A stretch of DNA of 64,000 bases from Triatoma infestans (lineage: Eukaryota; Arthropoda; Insecta; Hemiptera; Reduviidae): NCBI GenBank assembly GCA_011037195.1, contig JAAEAF010007873.1:1-64000 (forward strand), read 5' to 3'. Each line of letters starts with the position of its first letter. Position 1 is the stretch's first letter. The position numbers and the translations under genes were made by a program. The notes under the pieces were generated by a model. The model did no database searches. It saw nothing but the letters and a program-made list of their open reading frames with translations, and had not been told where the DNA came from. This document shows positions 20,350-31,500 of this stretch, in pieces.

Positions 20350-20860
20350 TTAATATAATCAGCACCCGGTCAGCTGATTTTCTTCAAACTCAGAATTTTG
20401 GGAACATATTTAATTCTACATAATTAATATTATCAAAAATTATAGAACCATATATATACTACTAAGCACTTGGGGGAGAGAAATGCATAAGCCCCACCCA
20501 CTCGCCCAAAACCCAATCTAACGTTGATTTTAACGGAAAAAATGGTTTCAAAATAACCGTTATATCACTCTTTATGTGTGTGTGGATACACATGAAATGT
20601 TCATTTTCAAGAAAATCGCAAAAAAAGAAAAAAGAGTGAAAAATCCACATAATAATGTGGCACTTCCGGTTGTTTACCGATTTGTTTACTGAAAACCTGC
20701 AACTTCCTGCGACTTTCTGTTTTTTTTTTTTGGTCTTCCTGACCAAACACTCGTTCACAAACCAATGTATATAAACCGTGTATTACCGTTGAAAATTGAA
20801 TATCGAAAATTTTACACGATTGTAATATTTTTCTCTTCTTAACAGCAGCGAAAGTGAAAA
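20350..20860 (+). repeat. F-family copy, diverged
   Basis: Contains 'ggtcagctgattttcttcaa', 'gccccacccactcgcccaaa', 'ggcacttccggttg' and the closing 'aaaattttacacgattgtaa'. Noncoding. Confidence 0.5.
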
Positions 20861-20964
20861 AAATCTGAAATAATATTTTTTTAGATTTTTTTAATTTTTT
20901 TTTTAAATTTTGCTAGAATTAATAAACTAAGAGAAATTATAGTGGCGGTGTGTATGTTATTTGA

Positions 20965-21075
20965 AGCTAGGTATTATGGTTGATGGGAGACTGGAGTACG
21001 CGAGATTGGATATGGGCAACCAAAGTGAAAAAAAGAAAGAAATAACAATGGAAAATACCAGAAGAAAAAAATTGT
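20965..21075 (+). mobile_element. LINE reverse transcriptase scrap
   Basis: In frame LGIMVDGRLEYARLDM resembles the R1-clade RT segment YLGV.iD.RL.y..H. Only about 35 codons survive. Confidence 0.35.
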
Positions 21076-21599
21076 GAATTCTCTAATAGGATCATGGATC
21101 ATCCTCGGTAACATTTGTATTCGGGCCGGTTTTTGATTTGGGATCATTTCCTAGTGAATGCAAAAGAGGATTTTCCCTAAATTCATGGTTCAATATATAA
21201 AAAATACATGATCAAGGCGAAAAGGAATTAAAGAAACCTCAAACTGGATATGAAAGTGTTTGCTTTCGCTATTTGAACCGGCTTTGTCAAAAGTAAAGGA
21301 GAAGATGAAATGAAAGCTCATTGAAGATGTAGAGTAAGTATAACATGCAACTACTGAAGCTCTAGGATAAGGAGATGAATGTAGAAAGAATTACTAGGTT
21401 AAATAAAACCAATAGAATAGATAAAAAAAAAAAAAAATCTGTTGAAATACACTAAACTAGAGAAGGGGGAGGGGAGAAAATTGAAGAAGAAAAAGTGAGG
21501 AAGGTTTCTGAGAGAGTAGAAAAATGATAAGCTGAAGATATAGTAAGATTAGTGTTAGATCTGCTTCAAGTATGGAAGTGATACCCCAACATTTTGTAA

Positions 21600-22290
21600 A
21601 GCGACTTCCTAAAGAGAAGCTTTATCAAAATGGCTGAAAACAGAACTTCTTTTGTCATACTAATCTTCAAAAAAGAGATCAGCAACGTATGTGAAGATGA
21701 TAAGGACTGGCGTACCAACCTACATTATAATAAGTATACGAGGGAAAAAAAACACTTCAATACTCTCCACCCAAAGAGATTTTATACTATTGGTCGCAGA
21801 AAAGTTTCTAATATATCTCAAGATTCTATCTAAACACTGTAGTATCCGACAATATACGTGTGAGGGACAAAATGGAGAAATAATTAAAATGGTGGATAGC
21901 TTCAAATAATTTGGCTCAGTTTCCATAAAGTTTGAATTGAATCTCAGAATCAGCTTGGATTTTGGGTACAGAGATATGGAATCCAATGTTTTTCCAATGC
22001 AGATAGTCGGGACGCTATGTTGACCATGTACAAAGCAAATGTGCGAGGAATTTTCCTGTATAGTGCCGAGTTTTGGGCTTGTCTTTATACAGAACGGGTT
22101 GAAGCAGTTCAAACGCGTTTCTTGAAGAGCGTGATGTCTTTGCCCATAAACACGACTCATTACTTGGTTCGATTGGAAACTGGATATGAATGGTTGAAAA
22201 TGACGCTGTTCAGGGCTATGCTTAAGTGGTGGGTGAAATTATTGCAAATGCCCGATACTAGATAGCCTAGAATCTGTTTTTTGGATATGG
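21600..22290 (+). mobile_element. Decayed LINE RT thumb/C-terminal fragment
   Basis: The frame 22,017-22,265 reads MYKANVRGIFLYSAEFW, VEAVQTRFLKSVMSLP, HYLVRLETGY and MLKWWVKLLQMP, typical of the region after the RT palm in R1/R4-like LINEs. Upstream to 21,600 related codons are scattered across frames. Confidence 0.55.
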
Positions 22291-22360
22291 TCAAAAAGGA
22301 AGGGGTGTCAATTTCCTTTATATCTGGTATTTTATCCGTCCTACCATGGATATTTATTTT

Positions 22361-22402
22361 CTTCCTGACCGGTTTCGGATTTTCATCCATCGTCAGAGTA
22401 AA
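22361..22402 (-). ncRNA. Hammerhead ribozyme motif, left arm
   Basis: Minus strand: TTTACT helix-I strand, CTGACGA (22,390-22,396), helix II GGAT-GAAA-ATCC (perfect with a GAAA loop), GAAAC, CGGTC, AGGAAG. Helix I has one mismatch (A opposite G). Confidence 0.7.
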
Positions 22403-22536
22403 TTCACCAAATTCGTGTAGAGAGTTCACTTCAACGTAATGTTTCTTGTTATACTCACACTTGTTGGTTCACTTGTTCATGTGACTGTAACAGAAACATA
22501 AAGTTGAAGTGAACTCTCTACACGAACTTGGTGAAT

Positions 22537-22578
22537 TTTTCTCTGACGATGGATGAAAATCCGAAACCGGTCAGGAAG
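22537..22578 (+). ncRNA. Hammerhead ribozyme motif, right arm
   Basis: TTTTCT pairs fully (including G-U) with AGGAAG (22,573-22,578) to give helix I. The core is CTGACGA (22,543-22,549), helix II GGAT-GAAA-ATCC, then GAAAC and CGGTC with predicted cleavage after C22,572. Helix III is the two-pair AC/GU type. Confidence 0.75.
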
Positions 22579-22620
22579 TAAATAAATATGCATGCTACGA
22601 CGGATAAAATACCAGATGTT

Positions 22621-23375
22621 ACCCATAATTGCAGATCCATCTACATATTCTTTTATAGTTTAAGTTTTCTGTGTATCTCTTTTCTTAAAAAATTGTCCTG
22701 AATTTTTCTTTTGTGTTTGTTTTTGTTTCCGATGATGTGTCTTTTATTTATTTATAGATAAATATATAATTAGGTAACATATTTTTAATTTCAATTAATT
22801 TATTTTTTGTAGTTTGTTTTATTTCTTGAAAAATAAATGAGTTGTTTTTTATTTTGCGTTGATTTATTGCATTCTATTTATTTTTCATTTTTGTAAGTTA
22901 TTGTACTGAGACCCATCTCTATTTGTAAAAACTTAAGTTTAAACAAATGAATTATTATCTATCTATCTAATGTTTTTCCAAAGACGAAAAGTAGCAAACA
23001 TGGAACTTTTACTTAAATGAAAATTCCCTTTCAACGTACACGTAAGTATTGTTATTAGTAGTAGTATTGTTGTGATGGAGGCCGCAAAAGGAGGAAACAA
23101 CAGGCTTCGTGGATTCCTATTTATCCCTGCTGGAACGCTTCTCAGAATAGATATCTCTTGTTACAACCAACATTCCCATCGCCTTGGGGCGAATTATGGA
23201 AGCTCTCAAAGGCGACAAAATCTAAGGGCAATCACTGTGTGCATTCGTATTGGGGGCTTCCGCGTAAAAAGTCCAGCGTGATACCAAGCTAATCCCTTCG
23301 GCTAAATAAATACATTTAGTCGAAAAACATACACTTTAATTGTTGAAACGCACCAACTATCGGACTAATTTAATG
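22621..23375. other. Noncoding; no feature recognised
   Basis: Includes the Penelope-like tail to about 22,645 and a TATC microsatellite at about 22,960. A 60-codon frame at 23,072 has no recognisable motif. Confidence 0.4.
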
Positions 23376-24300
23376 TAAAAATAATTTGTGTACCAAATTT
23401 AATGAAATTCATCGAAAACTGAAAAAAAAAACTGTTTAGTAAAAGCGCACTACCGGTTTGCTAATTTTCATTAAAAACTCGGAATATTAACCATCTATTT
23501 ATTTCTAATTAATTTTGTTTGGATGATAGAATTGTATAATCAACTATGATATCACTTTAGAGAAGCTGTAACCCCAACCCTCCGCTAAAAGTGGCGTTAA
23601 AAGGAATTTTCCCAAAGTAATGTTTTAAAACATAAGTTGTAGATCTTTGTATGTTTAGTTTATATATGAAGTTTCAAGAAAATCGTTGGAGCCATTTTTG
23701 AGAAAATCGCGAAAAAGTGAAAAAAAAATCATTTAGTAAAGTGGTTAATGTAAAAGTACTCCGTCGGAATTTCAACAACATATTCAATTTAATTCACATT
23801 ATTTATATGACAAAAATTGTCTAATAAACTGAAATAGCACTTTAGATGAAAACCTAACCCCCAACCCACCCCTAAAAGTGCCCTTAAATGAATTTTCCCA
23901 GAGAAATGTTTTAAATAAAACTTGTAGCTCTTTGTATGTCTAGTTGATATACCAAGATTGAAGAAAATCATCGGAGCCATTTTTGTGAAAAAATTGCAAA
24001 AAAAGTAAAAAAAAAAAATGCAAGAAACTAGTATAGTGGTACTTCCGGTTGAGGAATTTTGACAGATAACACAATGTCAGATCCCATGGTGATACGTAAA
24101 CGGAATAACAAGTTTTTCGTTTTTGAACTATGCTGTTCAGACATACATACATACACACAGAACATTTGCTAAAAAACACTTTTTGGACTCAGGGCAACTC
24201 AAAACGGATATTTCCGGTGAAAACTGGATATTGAAAATTTGACTACGATTACAATACTTCCTCTTGCTACTAGGATAAAAGTAAGAGAAAGTAAATAAAT
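23376..24300 (+). repeat. F-family copy (~0.9 kb)
   Basis: Parallels the copy at 24,768-25,757 block for block: 'tgtgtaccaaatttaatgaa', CCGGTTTGCTAATTTTCAT, the CCCCAACCC block, a second unit, (ACAT)n, and the end 'gtaagagaaagta'. The 5' terminal repeat is missing. Confidence 0.75.
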
Positions 24301-24767
24301 AATGCCAGAAAGATATCAACAATTTCTTAGAATACTTGAAAATAGAAGTTTGGAGCAATAATCATAGTGCATTATATTATTAAATATCAAAAATAAGAAA
24401 CTTTAAAAATTATTCTGAATGTAAATAATATTCATGTAGACAATCCTTTTCATTCATAATTATTAATTACTTCGTTTTATATTACACAGTTTAAAAAAAC
24501 AAAACAAAAAAATCTATATTCTTTAGAATGTTTTCTAAAAATTTAGAGATAACCTATCAACTATGAAAAATACCATTACGAAATTACTAAAAAAAAAAAA
24601 GAAGATAAATAACTTGTAACTGTTATAAAAAAAAAATTTGTTTTTTGAAAATGTTTGTTTCGAGCCGAGAGATAAACTGATCTGGAAATACCACCTAATA
24701 AACTAAGGGATTTCCAACTCTGATAAAAATATAAAAAAAAACCGCAGCCTTTTTTAAATAAAAAAAA

Positions 24768-25757
24768 ATCTGGTGTGAAACACTCACACAACTTTCTCTT
24801 ACTCCAGTTATCAAAATGATAATTGACAAATTTTATAGTTTGTGTACCAGATTTAATGAAATTCGTCGAAAACTGAAAAAACTGTTCAGTAAAAGCGCAC
24901 TTCCGGTTTACTAATTTTCTTGAAACTCGGAATTTCAGCCATCTATTTATTTCTAACTAATTATGTTTGGATGATAGAATTGTATAATGAACTAGGATAG
25001 CACTTTGATGAAAATCTAACCCCACCCCCTCCCCTAAAAGTGCTCTTAAAAGAAATTTCCCAGAGAAATGTTTTAGATAAAAGTTGTAGATCTTTGCATG
25101 TTTAGTTTATATACGAAGTTTCAAAAAAATCGTCAGAGCTATTTTTGAGAAAATTGCGAAAAAGTGAATAAATCATTTAGTAAAGTGGTAAAGTAAACGC
25201 ACTTCCGGTTATCCGATTTTTTTCAAACTCGGAATTTCAACAACATATTTGATTCTAATTAACATTATTTAGATGGCAGAACTGTCTAATAAACTGAAAT
25301 AGCACTTTAGATGGAAATCTAACCGCACCCCTCCCCCAAAAGTGCCCTTCAATGCATTTTCCCGGAGAAATGTTTCTAATAAAAGTTGTAGCTCTTTGTA
25401 TGTGTGGTTGATGTTTGGAGTTTAAAGAAAATCGTCGGAGCCATTTTTGAGAAAATCGCAAAAAAGTAAAAAATCCAACTAGTAAAGTGGTACTTCCGGT
25501 TGAGGAATTTTTACAGATAACCTACAGTCAGATCCCATGGTGACCTCTAAACGGAATATCAAATTTCAACTTTCTACGATTTTTCGTTTTTCAGCTATGC
25601 TGTTCACATACATACATACACACACACACACAGACCATTTGCTAAAAACCACTTTTTTGGACTCAGGGGACCTCAAAAAGGATATTTCCGGTGAAAACTC
25701 GATATCGAAAATTTGACACGATTACAATACTTCCTCTTACTAGGAGTAAGAGAAAGT
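24768..25757 (+). repeat. F-family reference copy (~1 kb) with inverted ends
   Basis: The inverted repeat ACTTTCTCTTACTCC (24,791-24,805) pairs with GGAGTAAGAGAAAGT (25,743-25,757). Outside the left repeat is a conserved leader, an A-run plus TCTGGTGTGAAACACTC. Inside are two successive ~304-bp units, each with CACTTCCGGTT, AACTCGGAATTTCA, a C-rich CCACCCC block, AGAGAAATGTTT and ATTTTTGAGAAAAT, then an (ACAT)n/(AC)n tract. No ORF with a known domain. A nonautonomous or structural repeat of unknown class. Confidence 0.75.
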
Positions 25758-26004
25758 AATAAATAGATAAAAAATTAAATTAGAAAAATTAATAGAAATG
25801 GGAATATATTTAATTGTAGACAAGGAGCTGGACGTCTGGTATATTTCTAATTTATTACTTATTGCAAGTGAAAGTACTTTTGAGGTCCCCTGAGTTTGAA
25901 ATAAGGAATTTTAGAAATTGTGTGTGTGTGTGTATAATTCAAAAATGAAAAAATAACTGAAAGTTAAAACTTGATATATAGTTTAAATGCTATCATCTCC
26001 TTAT

Positions 26005-26545
26005 TCCTGTCACTTATTCCTTAGTAGTAAGAAAAGTAAGTATTGCGTTCATGTCAGATTTTCGAAATTTCTCACTTTTCACCTCTGAATAGAAAAAAAA
26101 AAAAAAATTTAGCGAATAGACTGTATAGTATGGGTCTGTTTGTATGTCTGTAACAGAACACCATTAAAAACGAAAAGGCTTACGAAGCTGAAGCTTGGTA
26201 TTCCATTTGGGTATTACTATCGCATAAGACACGAAGATTTTGGGGTAAAATTCATCAACCGGAAACGTCCTACTTTACTGAATGTTTTTTTTTTTTTTTT
26301 TTCATTTTTTCGTGATTTTCTCGAAAATGACTCCAAGGATTTTTCTCTAAACTTCGTATACTATATACGAACTTCGAGTACTAACTATAGCTTCGTATAC
26401 TAACTTCGTACACATAAATACCTTTCAATTTTATTTGAAACATTTTCTCGGGCAAAAAAATAATTTTTTGGCAGGTTCTGGGACGCTTTCCTCTAAAATA
26501 TCATTTACGAAGTTTGACCACCTACATAATATTAATAAACATTAA
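26005..26545 (-). repeat. F-family copy, minus orientation
   Basis: Reverse-complement order of the F blocks: 'aagaaaagtaagtattgcg', 'catcaaccggaaacgtcc', 'cgtgattttctcgaaaatga', 'gaaacattttctcgggcaaa'. Confidence 0.55.
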
Positions 26546-26604
26546 AAGGATCAATAGAATTGCAAAATTTAAAGAATAAAATCGGTTTCAGAAATATTTT
26601 CCAT

Positions 26605-27620
26605 GATAGGCTGCTTCTTTTTATTTATGGTTATTGACCAGTTTCGGGTGTTCGCCCATTATCAGCAGGATGCTTTTTGTCAGTGTGTTAACACAGATTA
26701 ACACAGAGCAAATTTAGATATAAGTCAAAAGGAGTAGAGGAGGAATATCGAGATTCTACTCCATCCAGGCTCTTAGCTTTGAATGAGAATGTACTGGGTA
26801 ATCTAAAGTATGTTTGGTGAAAATGAATGATAAATTAAATTAGGCTTAATTAGTTTTGAATGAATGTATTTATTAGCATGAAAGTATTTATTGGCGAGAA
26901 TGGTTTAGGTTAGGTTAAGTCTGTATATATATGTTTTTATTTTTTTTTGGTTTAAGTATAAAAACGGAGTAGAGGAATATCAAGTACTTTACTCCTATAG
27001 GTGCGAATGTTTTTTTTTGGCGTGCATGTGTCATTTTGTTTGCGTGTGTATCTGAGAGTGGGACAGTATCCCGGTAAAAAAGTGAACATTTTAGTGCTTA
27101 ATAGTAAATTTAAACAAGATAAAATAGTTTGCAACCTATATACAATTAAGAGCTATGGCTGTATGGCATGCCAAACAAAAAAAAAAAAAATTGCTCTGTG
27201 CAAGTCTATGTTATTATTACAATGTTTGACAAAAAGCATCCTGATGGTGGGCGATCGCACGAAACCGGTAGATGACCAGAAAAAGAAGCAGGCTATCATC
27301 AGATACTCTGGTTTAAGGAATTAAATAATATTATCTCTAATTGTGAATTGGAAATAAATTTTAATTTAAATAACATAGATTTGTGGTCTTCTCACATAAA
27401 ACTTATTCAATCTGCGTTAGTTCGTTCATTCAGGCAGGATTGTATTTTAGGAGCATTAAGTTCGTCATCAGGGAGAATTTATAAAGAATTAAATTTTGAA
27501 ATTGAATACATGAACGACGAATTGCCAATAAATTTTATAATATAAATGTATAGAAATAATTTTTTGTAAAATAAAGGCATAATATTTATCTATCTATATA
27601 TCTATCTATCACGGAAAATA
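26605..27620. mobile_element. Penelope-like family B element with inverted hammerhead ends
   Basis: Left end (minus): CTGATAA, GGGCGAACACCC, GAAAC at 26,641-26,665. Right end (plus): CTGATGG, GGGCGATCGCAC, GAAAC at 27,241-27,265. Both are followed by 'gaccagaaaaagaag'-type sequence. The element's outer end 'atcacggaaaatatcgctga' resumes at 27,608 after a nested LINE scrap. No RT or GIY-YIG frame is readable between the ends. Confidence 0.5.
27300..27605 (+). mobile_element. LINE C-terminal scrap nested in the Penelope element
   Basis: The frame (27,348-27,545) contains LIQSALVRSFRQD, SSSSGRIYKELNF and DELPINF, like the RT C-terminus (..SSKLRTY..F..YL..LP) of R1/CR1-type LINEs. It ends with an A-rich tail and (ATCT)n. 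The flanks 'gctatcat' and 'tctatcac' look like a decayed target duplication. Confidence 0.5.
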
Positions 27621-28150
27621 TCGCTGATGCTTTCCAGTTCTATGGAACCAACAACAACAATTAAAATCGGCGATTTTACAGAATAGATTTTTGGAAATTC
27701 ACTTGAAAACTGTTGTAATCATTTTTTTTTTTTCAAGTTAACTGCATAGTATCACTTTTATTTGAAATAATTTTTCTGACAAAATTGATAAATGTGAGTG
27801 AAATCCATACCATGATTTTTATGGCCAGGCCAACTAAAGTTTAAAAAGAAAATTTCTTGGTTAATTAATTAGCGTAAGAAAAGATTGTGATGCTTCGCAC
27901 CAGATATTTTACCATTCTTATAAGCAAACATCGAGGTAAATTGTAAAAAAAAAAAAAAAAAACTGAAATAATGCTTAGCTTTGTCATTTGATTATTGTTG
28001 TATTCATTTGATATTATGAAACCTAACGATAAAATACTTAATAATAAAAGAAGAAAAAATAAAATTAAAATAACCATAATCACTAATTCCTTAAAATAAA
28101 ATATTAAATATATCAAATAAAATAAAAGTGGACTGTATGCAGTTAGTACA
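27621..28150. other. AT-rich noncoding DNA
   Basis: Poly(A) and poly(T) tracts dominate. The hydrophobic minus-strand frame at 27,865-28,150 comes from low-complexity T/A sequence, so I do not call it coding. Confidence 0.4.
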
Positions 28151-28159
28151 AGAGAAAAA

Positions 28160-28295
28160 AAAATATTTTTTTTTCTAGCAAGCGAGCGGAATTCCAGAAG
28201 TTGCCTGCTGACCCATCCTATTTGACCCCTTAATGCGTCACATAAACTGTCGTCTCTCCTAACTTTCCTTCTTAGTCTATAAGAGACCAGCATCA
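28160..28295 (-). CDS. Possible second exon of a secreted-peptide gene
   Basis: A 3' splice-site-like 'attttttag' precedes a minus-strand segment that reads, in the phase left by the signal-peptide exon at 30,823-30,889, VMLVSYRLRRKVRRDDSLCD, ALRGQIGWVSRQLLEF, RSLARKK. The dibasic clusters would suit a precursor. The link is only phase compatibility across 2.5 kb and no 3' boundary is clear, so I give it low weight. Confidence 0.15.
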
Positions 28296-28529
28296 CTAAA
28301 AAATGTATTTTGTTAAATTATATATGTTATATTTCATCCTAATTAAAAATAAGGTGATCAATTAAGTTTTTTAAAAAAAATCATTATCATTGGGCTCAAA
28401 TAAAAACAATGAAAGATATACTTGTATCAATAATTTCTATTGTTCTGATAAATACTAAATTATAAAATGAAGTAATTATTTATTATAATTTATATCTAAA
28501 ATAAATATACTGATAAATAAGTAAAAACA

Positions 28530-28950
28530 CTCGTGTTGCTTTCTCTTACTGCAATTAATACAAATTATACAATCAACATATTTTCCACAAAAATTTTAAC
28601 TTTTATACAAAGTGGCATAAAAAAATAAATAATAAAAATGTCACAGATTTCTCAAAACCCGGAAAAATTTGTCAAATAAAAAGTTAAGCATTTACCGTAG
28701 TATGAATATAAACTGTGTAAGAAAATTTTTAGAGCCGTTTATTTAAAAATAAATAAATAAATAAATCGCAAAAAACCTTTGAGTAAAAATGTCACTTCCA
28801 AACTCATTGGATTTCGTAAGAAATCTTAAATTGTTAAATACGTTGTTGATGGACACATGGAACGTCAAAAAAGCATCTACTTCCGGTGAAAACAAAAATT
28901 TGAAAATTTGACGTTCGTAATACTTCCTTTTTATAAAAAAAGGAACAGAA
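28530..28950 (+). repeat. F-family short copy
   Basis: Begins 'actcgtgttgctttctctta', contains 'ttctcaaaacccggaaaaat' and 'cttccggtgaaaacaaaaat', and ends 'acgttcgtaatacttcctt'. Internally shortened to one unit. Confidence 0.55.
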
Positions 28951-29352
28951 ATTTTAATAGTAGCTACAAGGTTTTGCAAAGCTTTTAAAAATTCCTCAGC
29001 CGGGTAGATCTCAAATTTAACAGCGCAAATATGGCTGACCGGAATTAAGATCCAATTAAAAGATTTAAGATTTTCACACTTCTAAACCTATACGTAACTC
29101 AAGAAAAAAAAAAATTAAAAATTCAGCAATCTGATCTGATAGATTATAAATACCATCAAGAAAAAAAAATTATATCTAGATTTTTACAGTTCGAAATGAA
29201 ATTAATTGAAACATGATTTGCAAATTCATTTTTTTTTTTTTGTCATTATATTTTCTATTTGATGAAAAAATGATTTAAAAACATACTTTGCTTTGTAAAA
29301 ACAGAAAAAAGAATAATATTCAAACAATAAATAATTGGTAAATAATAATGGG

Positions 29353-29583
29353 AATTAGGGAAAGAGTTAGCTCAGTGGTTAGCGCGTTAGACTACCACGC
29401 GCAGGACCCGGGTTCGAATCCCAGTGCTCCCTTAGATTTTTTTCTTGCTAGGAGCTTCTAGTAGCTCACTGTCCAGTGATGGACAGTATTGTCTGTAATG
29501 ACAGAACACTGTCCGGAGGCATGCAGTGCACTGTGAAGGCTCCGGGCGCCAATGACCACAGATGTTGGCGCGTCTTAAATTAA
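29353..29583 (+). mobile_element. tRNA-derived SINE, family A, copy 2
   Basis: A box TAGCTCAGTGGTTAGC (29,368-29,383) and B box GGTTCGAATCC (29,411-29,421) in a tRNA-like head, then the body 'ctagtagctcactgtccagt', 'ggacagtattgtctgtaatg', 'ggctccgggcgccaatgacc'. Flanked by AATAATAATGGG at 29,341-29,352 and 29,584-29,595, so a target duplication is likely. The most complete copy in the window. Confidence 0.85.
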
Positions 29584-29689
29584 ATAATAATAATGGGGAT
29601 TGTTTAATTGATAGCATTAGTGCTAGTGAAAACGCTTTAAGACTGTGAAAAGTTTTCCACTAATTAGTTTTGACAGTTAAACTGATTTA

Positions 29690-30110
29690 AAATGGTGATC
29701 TCCTCTTTTTGTATTGTTGGATAGCCAAAAAGAAAATGAACTTCTACTTTTCTTGTTGAAGGACCATTTCTTCGGGGATCTTGACGATGTCTACAGATAT
29801 CCCAGCCTACCAAGCCGAAAATCACTTATATCTTCTACAATTACAACTCAACTATTTGGAAACAGAGCAAATACAAGCTTACTATCGCACTCACTCTTAC
29901 ATATTTCATGCTTTACAGAGGACTGTATTCTGCCGGAACATTGGTGTATGGCGTCCGAGACTGTTCTCACTTGCCGCTCGGATATCCAACTAAACGAATA
30001 ACATCAGTTGCTAGCGCAACTTTTTTGTACTTGCAGCGCGACGAAAAATAACTGAATAGTCCTGAGTCATGGCGCAGAAAAAATTTTATTTCCACTTAAC
30101 AAACCCAAAA
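29690..30110. other. Non-repetitive block, possible minus-strand promoter/5' exon
   Basis: GC-richer than its neighbours. On the minus strand ATTCAGTTATTT matches the insect initiator TCAGTY, and about 90 nt later 'gagcggcaa' meets 'gtgagaac', a good 5' splice site. Plus-strand frames cross it (29,714-30,001 and 29,781-29,993), but none has a recognisable domain. Undetermined. Confidence 0.2.
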
Positions 30111-30822
30111 GAACCAACCTTTCTTCTTCTCAACCTTTATAAACACTTCTTCTGTACTTCAAAAAAGCTATCGTTAATTTATAAGGGTACAGCATTTTAA
30201 GCCTCATCATAATTATGCGCATATTTAATTTGCCAACATGTTTGTAAGCATATAAACTTTAATAAATGTAATCATTAAATTTAGAGTGATATTATGAATA
30301 CATATATGCAAACAGTGAAATACTAAATTTAATAATTATATCAGTACATTTAAATTTTGTATGAACCTACGAACATAATGAACGATGTATTTGCAAATGC
30401 TTAAATTATTACTTAATTTTAAATTGATATTTCTAAATTGAAAAATTAAATATTTATTAACATTTAATGTAATCCAAATAATTTCCTAGTATTTATTGTG
30501 ACAAATAGAAGAAATCTGATTTAGTCTGTAGGAAATATTGGATATTTTTTGCTTTATAAACCTGAGAAATGTGTCCCATAGTTTAGTTATGAATGAAAAA
30601 AAAAAACCGAATGGAAGCTATGAATGGGCAGATAAGAAGGCAGGTAGCACCAGGCTTTTTAGATCACGGACTAACACCTGAGTTAGTTGGTATTTACAAG
30701 TTTTAGAGTCTTTTAGAGTCTAGAGACTATTACTGGCCAATATAGTTTTCTAAAAAAAATTAATATTATTTCTACATTAATAAAAATAAAATAAATGCTA
30801 AAAAATGTTTAATAAAATTTAC
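30111..30822. other. AT-rich noncoding
   Basis: Likely intron of the signal-peptide gene if that gene is real. A short tandem 'tcttttagagtc' occurs at about 30,698-30,722. No coding sequence seen. Confidence 0.35.
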
Positions 30823-30889
30823 CTCTTTCATCGATGAGAGCATGTGATAATCCAAGAAGATATAAGAACAAACAAAGCAACGCGATCAT
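30823..30889 (-). CDS. First coding exon of a secreted protein (signal peptide)
   Basis: On the minus strand, ATG at 30,889 starts MIALLCLFLYLLGLSHALID followed by E-R and a GT donor (GAAAGAG|GTAAAT) at 30,822. Twenty-two residues plus one base precede the donor (phase 1). The pattern is a textbook signal peptide: short N-region, a run of Leu/Ile/Phe/Cys, then Ser-His-Ala as a cleavage site. The leader upstream has few ATGs, and an initiator-like TTCAGTGTT lies about 150 nt upstream at roughly 31,040. Downstream exons are not securely identified, so the product is unknown. It would enter the secretory pathway. Confidence 0.45.
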
Positions 30890-31139
30890 GTTGCTAAATG
30901 ACCGATCAGCACATATTTCACAAGAGATAAACAAAAAAAAAAAATTAATTCAATAAACACAAAACCACTTAACCGAATAAAATTTTATTATTCGTAAAAA
31001 AAAAAAAAACACCATAAAATAATGTTACAAAACACTGAACACTTAATCCAATATATCGATTGTATTTCTACAAAAAAAAAAAAAATTAATAAATCGTACA
31101 AGAGATTTAATAAAAATATGTAAGAAAAAAAAATGAGCA

Positions 31140-31330
31140 GTAACTGTATCGATACTACTCCACCAGTGTCTATTCACTGTATGAAGCAACTAACTCCACA
31201 GGTGGAGTACAACTTCCAACCCCCACTTCACTATTAGCGACATCTCTGCCGCTCTCTAGGAGACTTCTTCAACAGTTCCTTTTCTTCTACAATTTTTTTT
31301 CGCTCTTTTTTTTTTTCTACGTTTTTCCCG
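31140..31330. other. Non-repetitive, moderately GC-rich block
   Basis: Holds imperfect palindromic pieces (CCACCAGTGTC, CTCCACAGGTGGAG). It lies upstream of the minus-strand signal-peptide exon, so it may be part of its promoter. No frame. Confidence 0.25.
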
Positions 31331-31500
31331 CCTTAGGATCCATAATTATTTTTATACACAATTAGATATATTTTTATAATTCGAATTATTATTTTGGCAA
31401 ATCCTTTTTATCATTATTTTTTTCAATCTGACATATCATTTTTTCATAGATCATTTTTTACATTTATTAGATAAATAAAAGTATTATTAGATAAATAAAT

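Larger units (their letters stand above)
22320..22620. repeat. ~300-bp palindrome with two outward hammerhead cores
   Basis: The left arm (22,320-22,410) and right arm (about 22,500-22,620) are near-perfect reverse complements, including ACGGATAAAATACCAGAT at the outer ends and AGTGAACTCTCTACACGAA at the inner ends. The loop is about 90 bp. Each arm holds a hammerhead core pointing outward. Confidence 0.85.

Noticed and set aside
20462..20758. 98-codon minus-strand frame
   Set aside because: It lies within an F-family repeat, and the equivalent frame is not conserved in other F copies.
27865..28150. Hydrophobic 90-residue minus-strand frame
   Set aside because: It is generated by poly(A/T) tracts. 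The composition is low complexity and has no conserved pattern.
29357..29432. Apparent tRNA gene with good A and B boxes
   Set aside because: The acceptor stem does not close properly, and a SINE body with target duplications follows. It is a SINE head.
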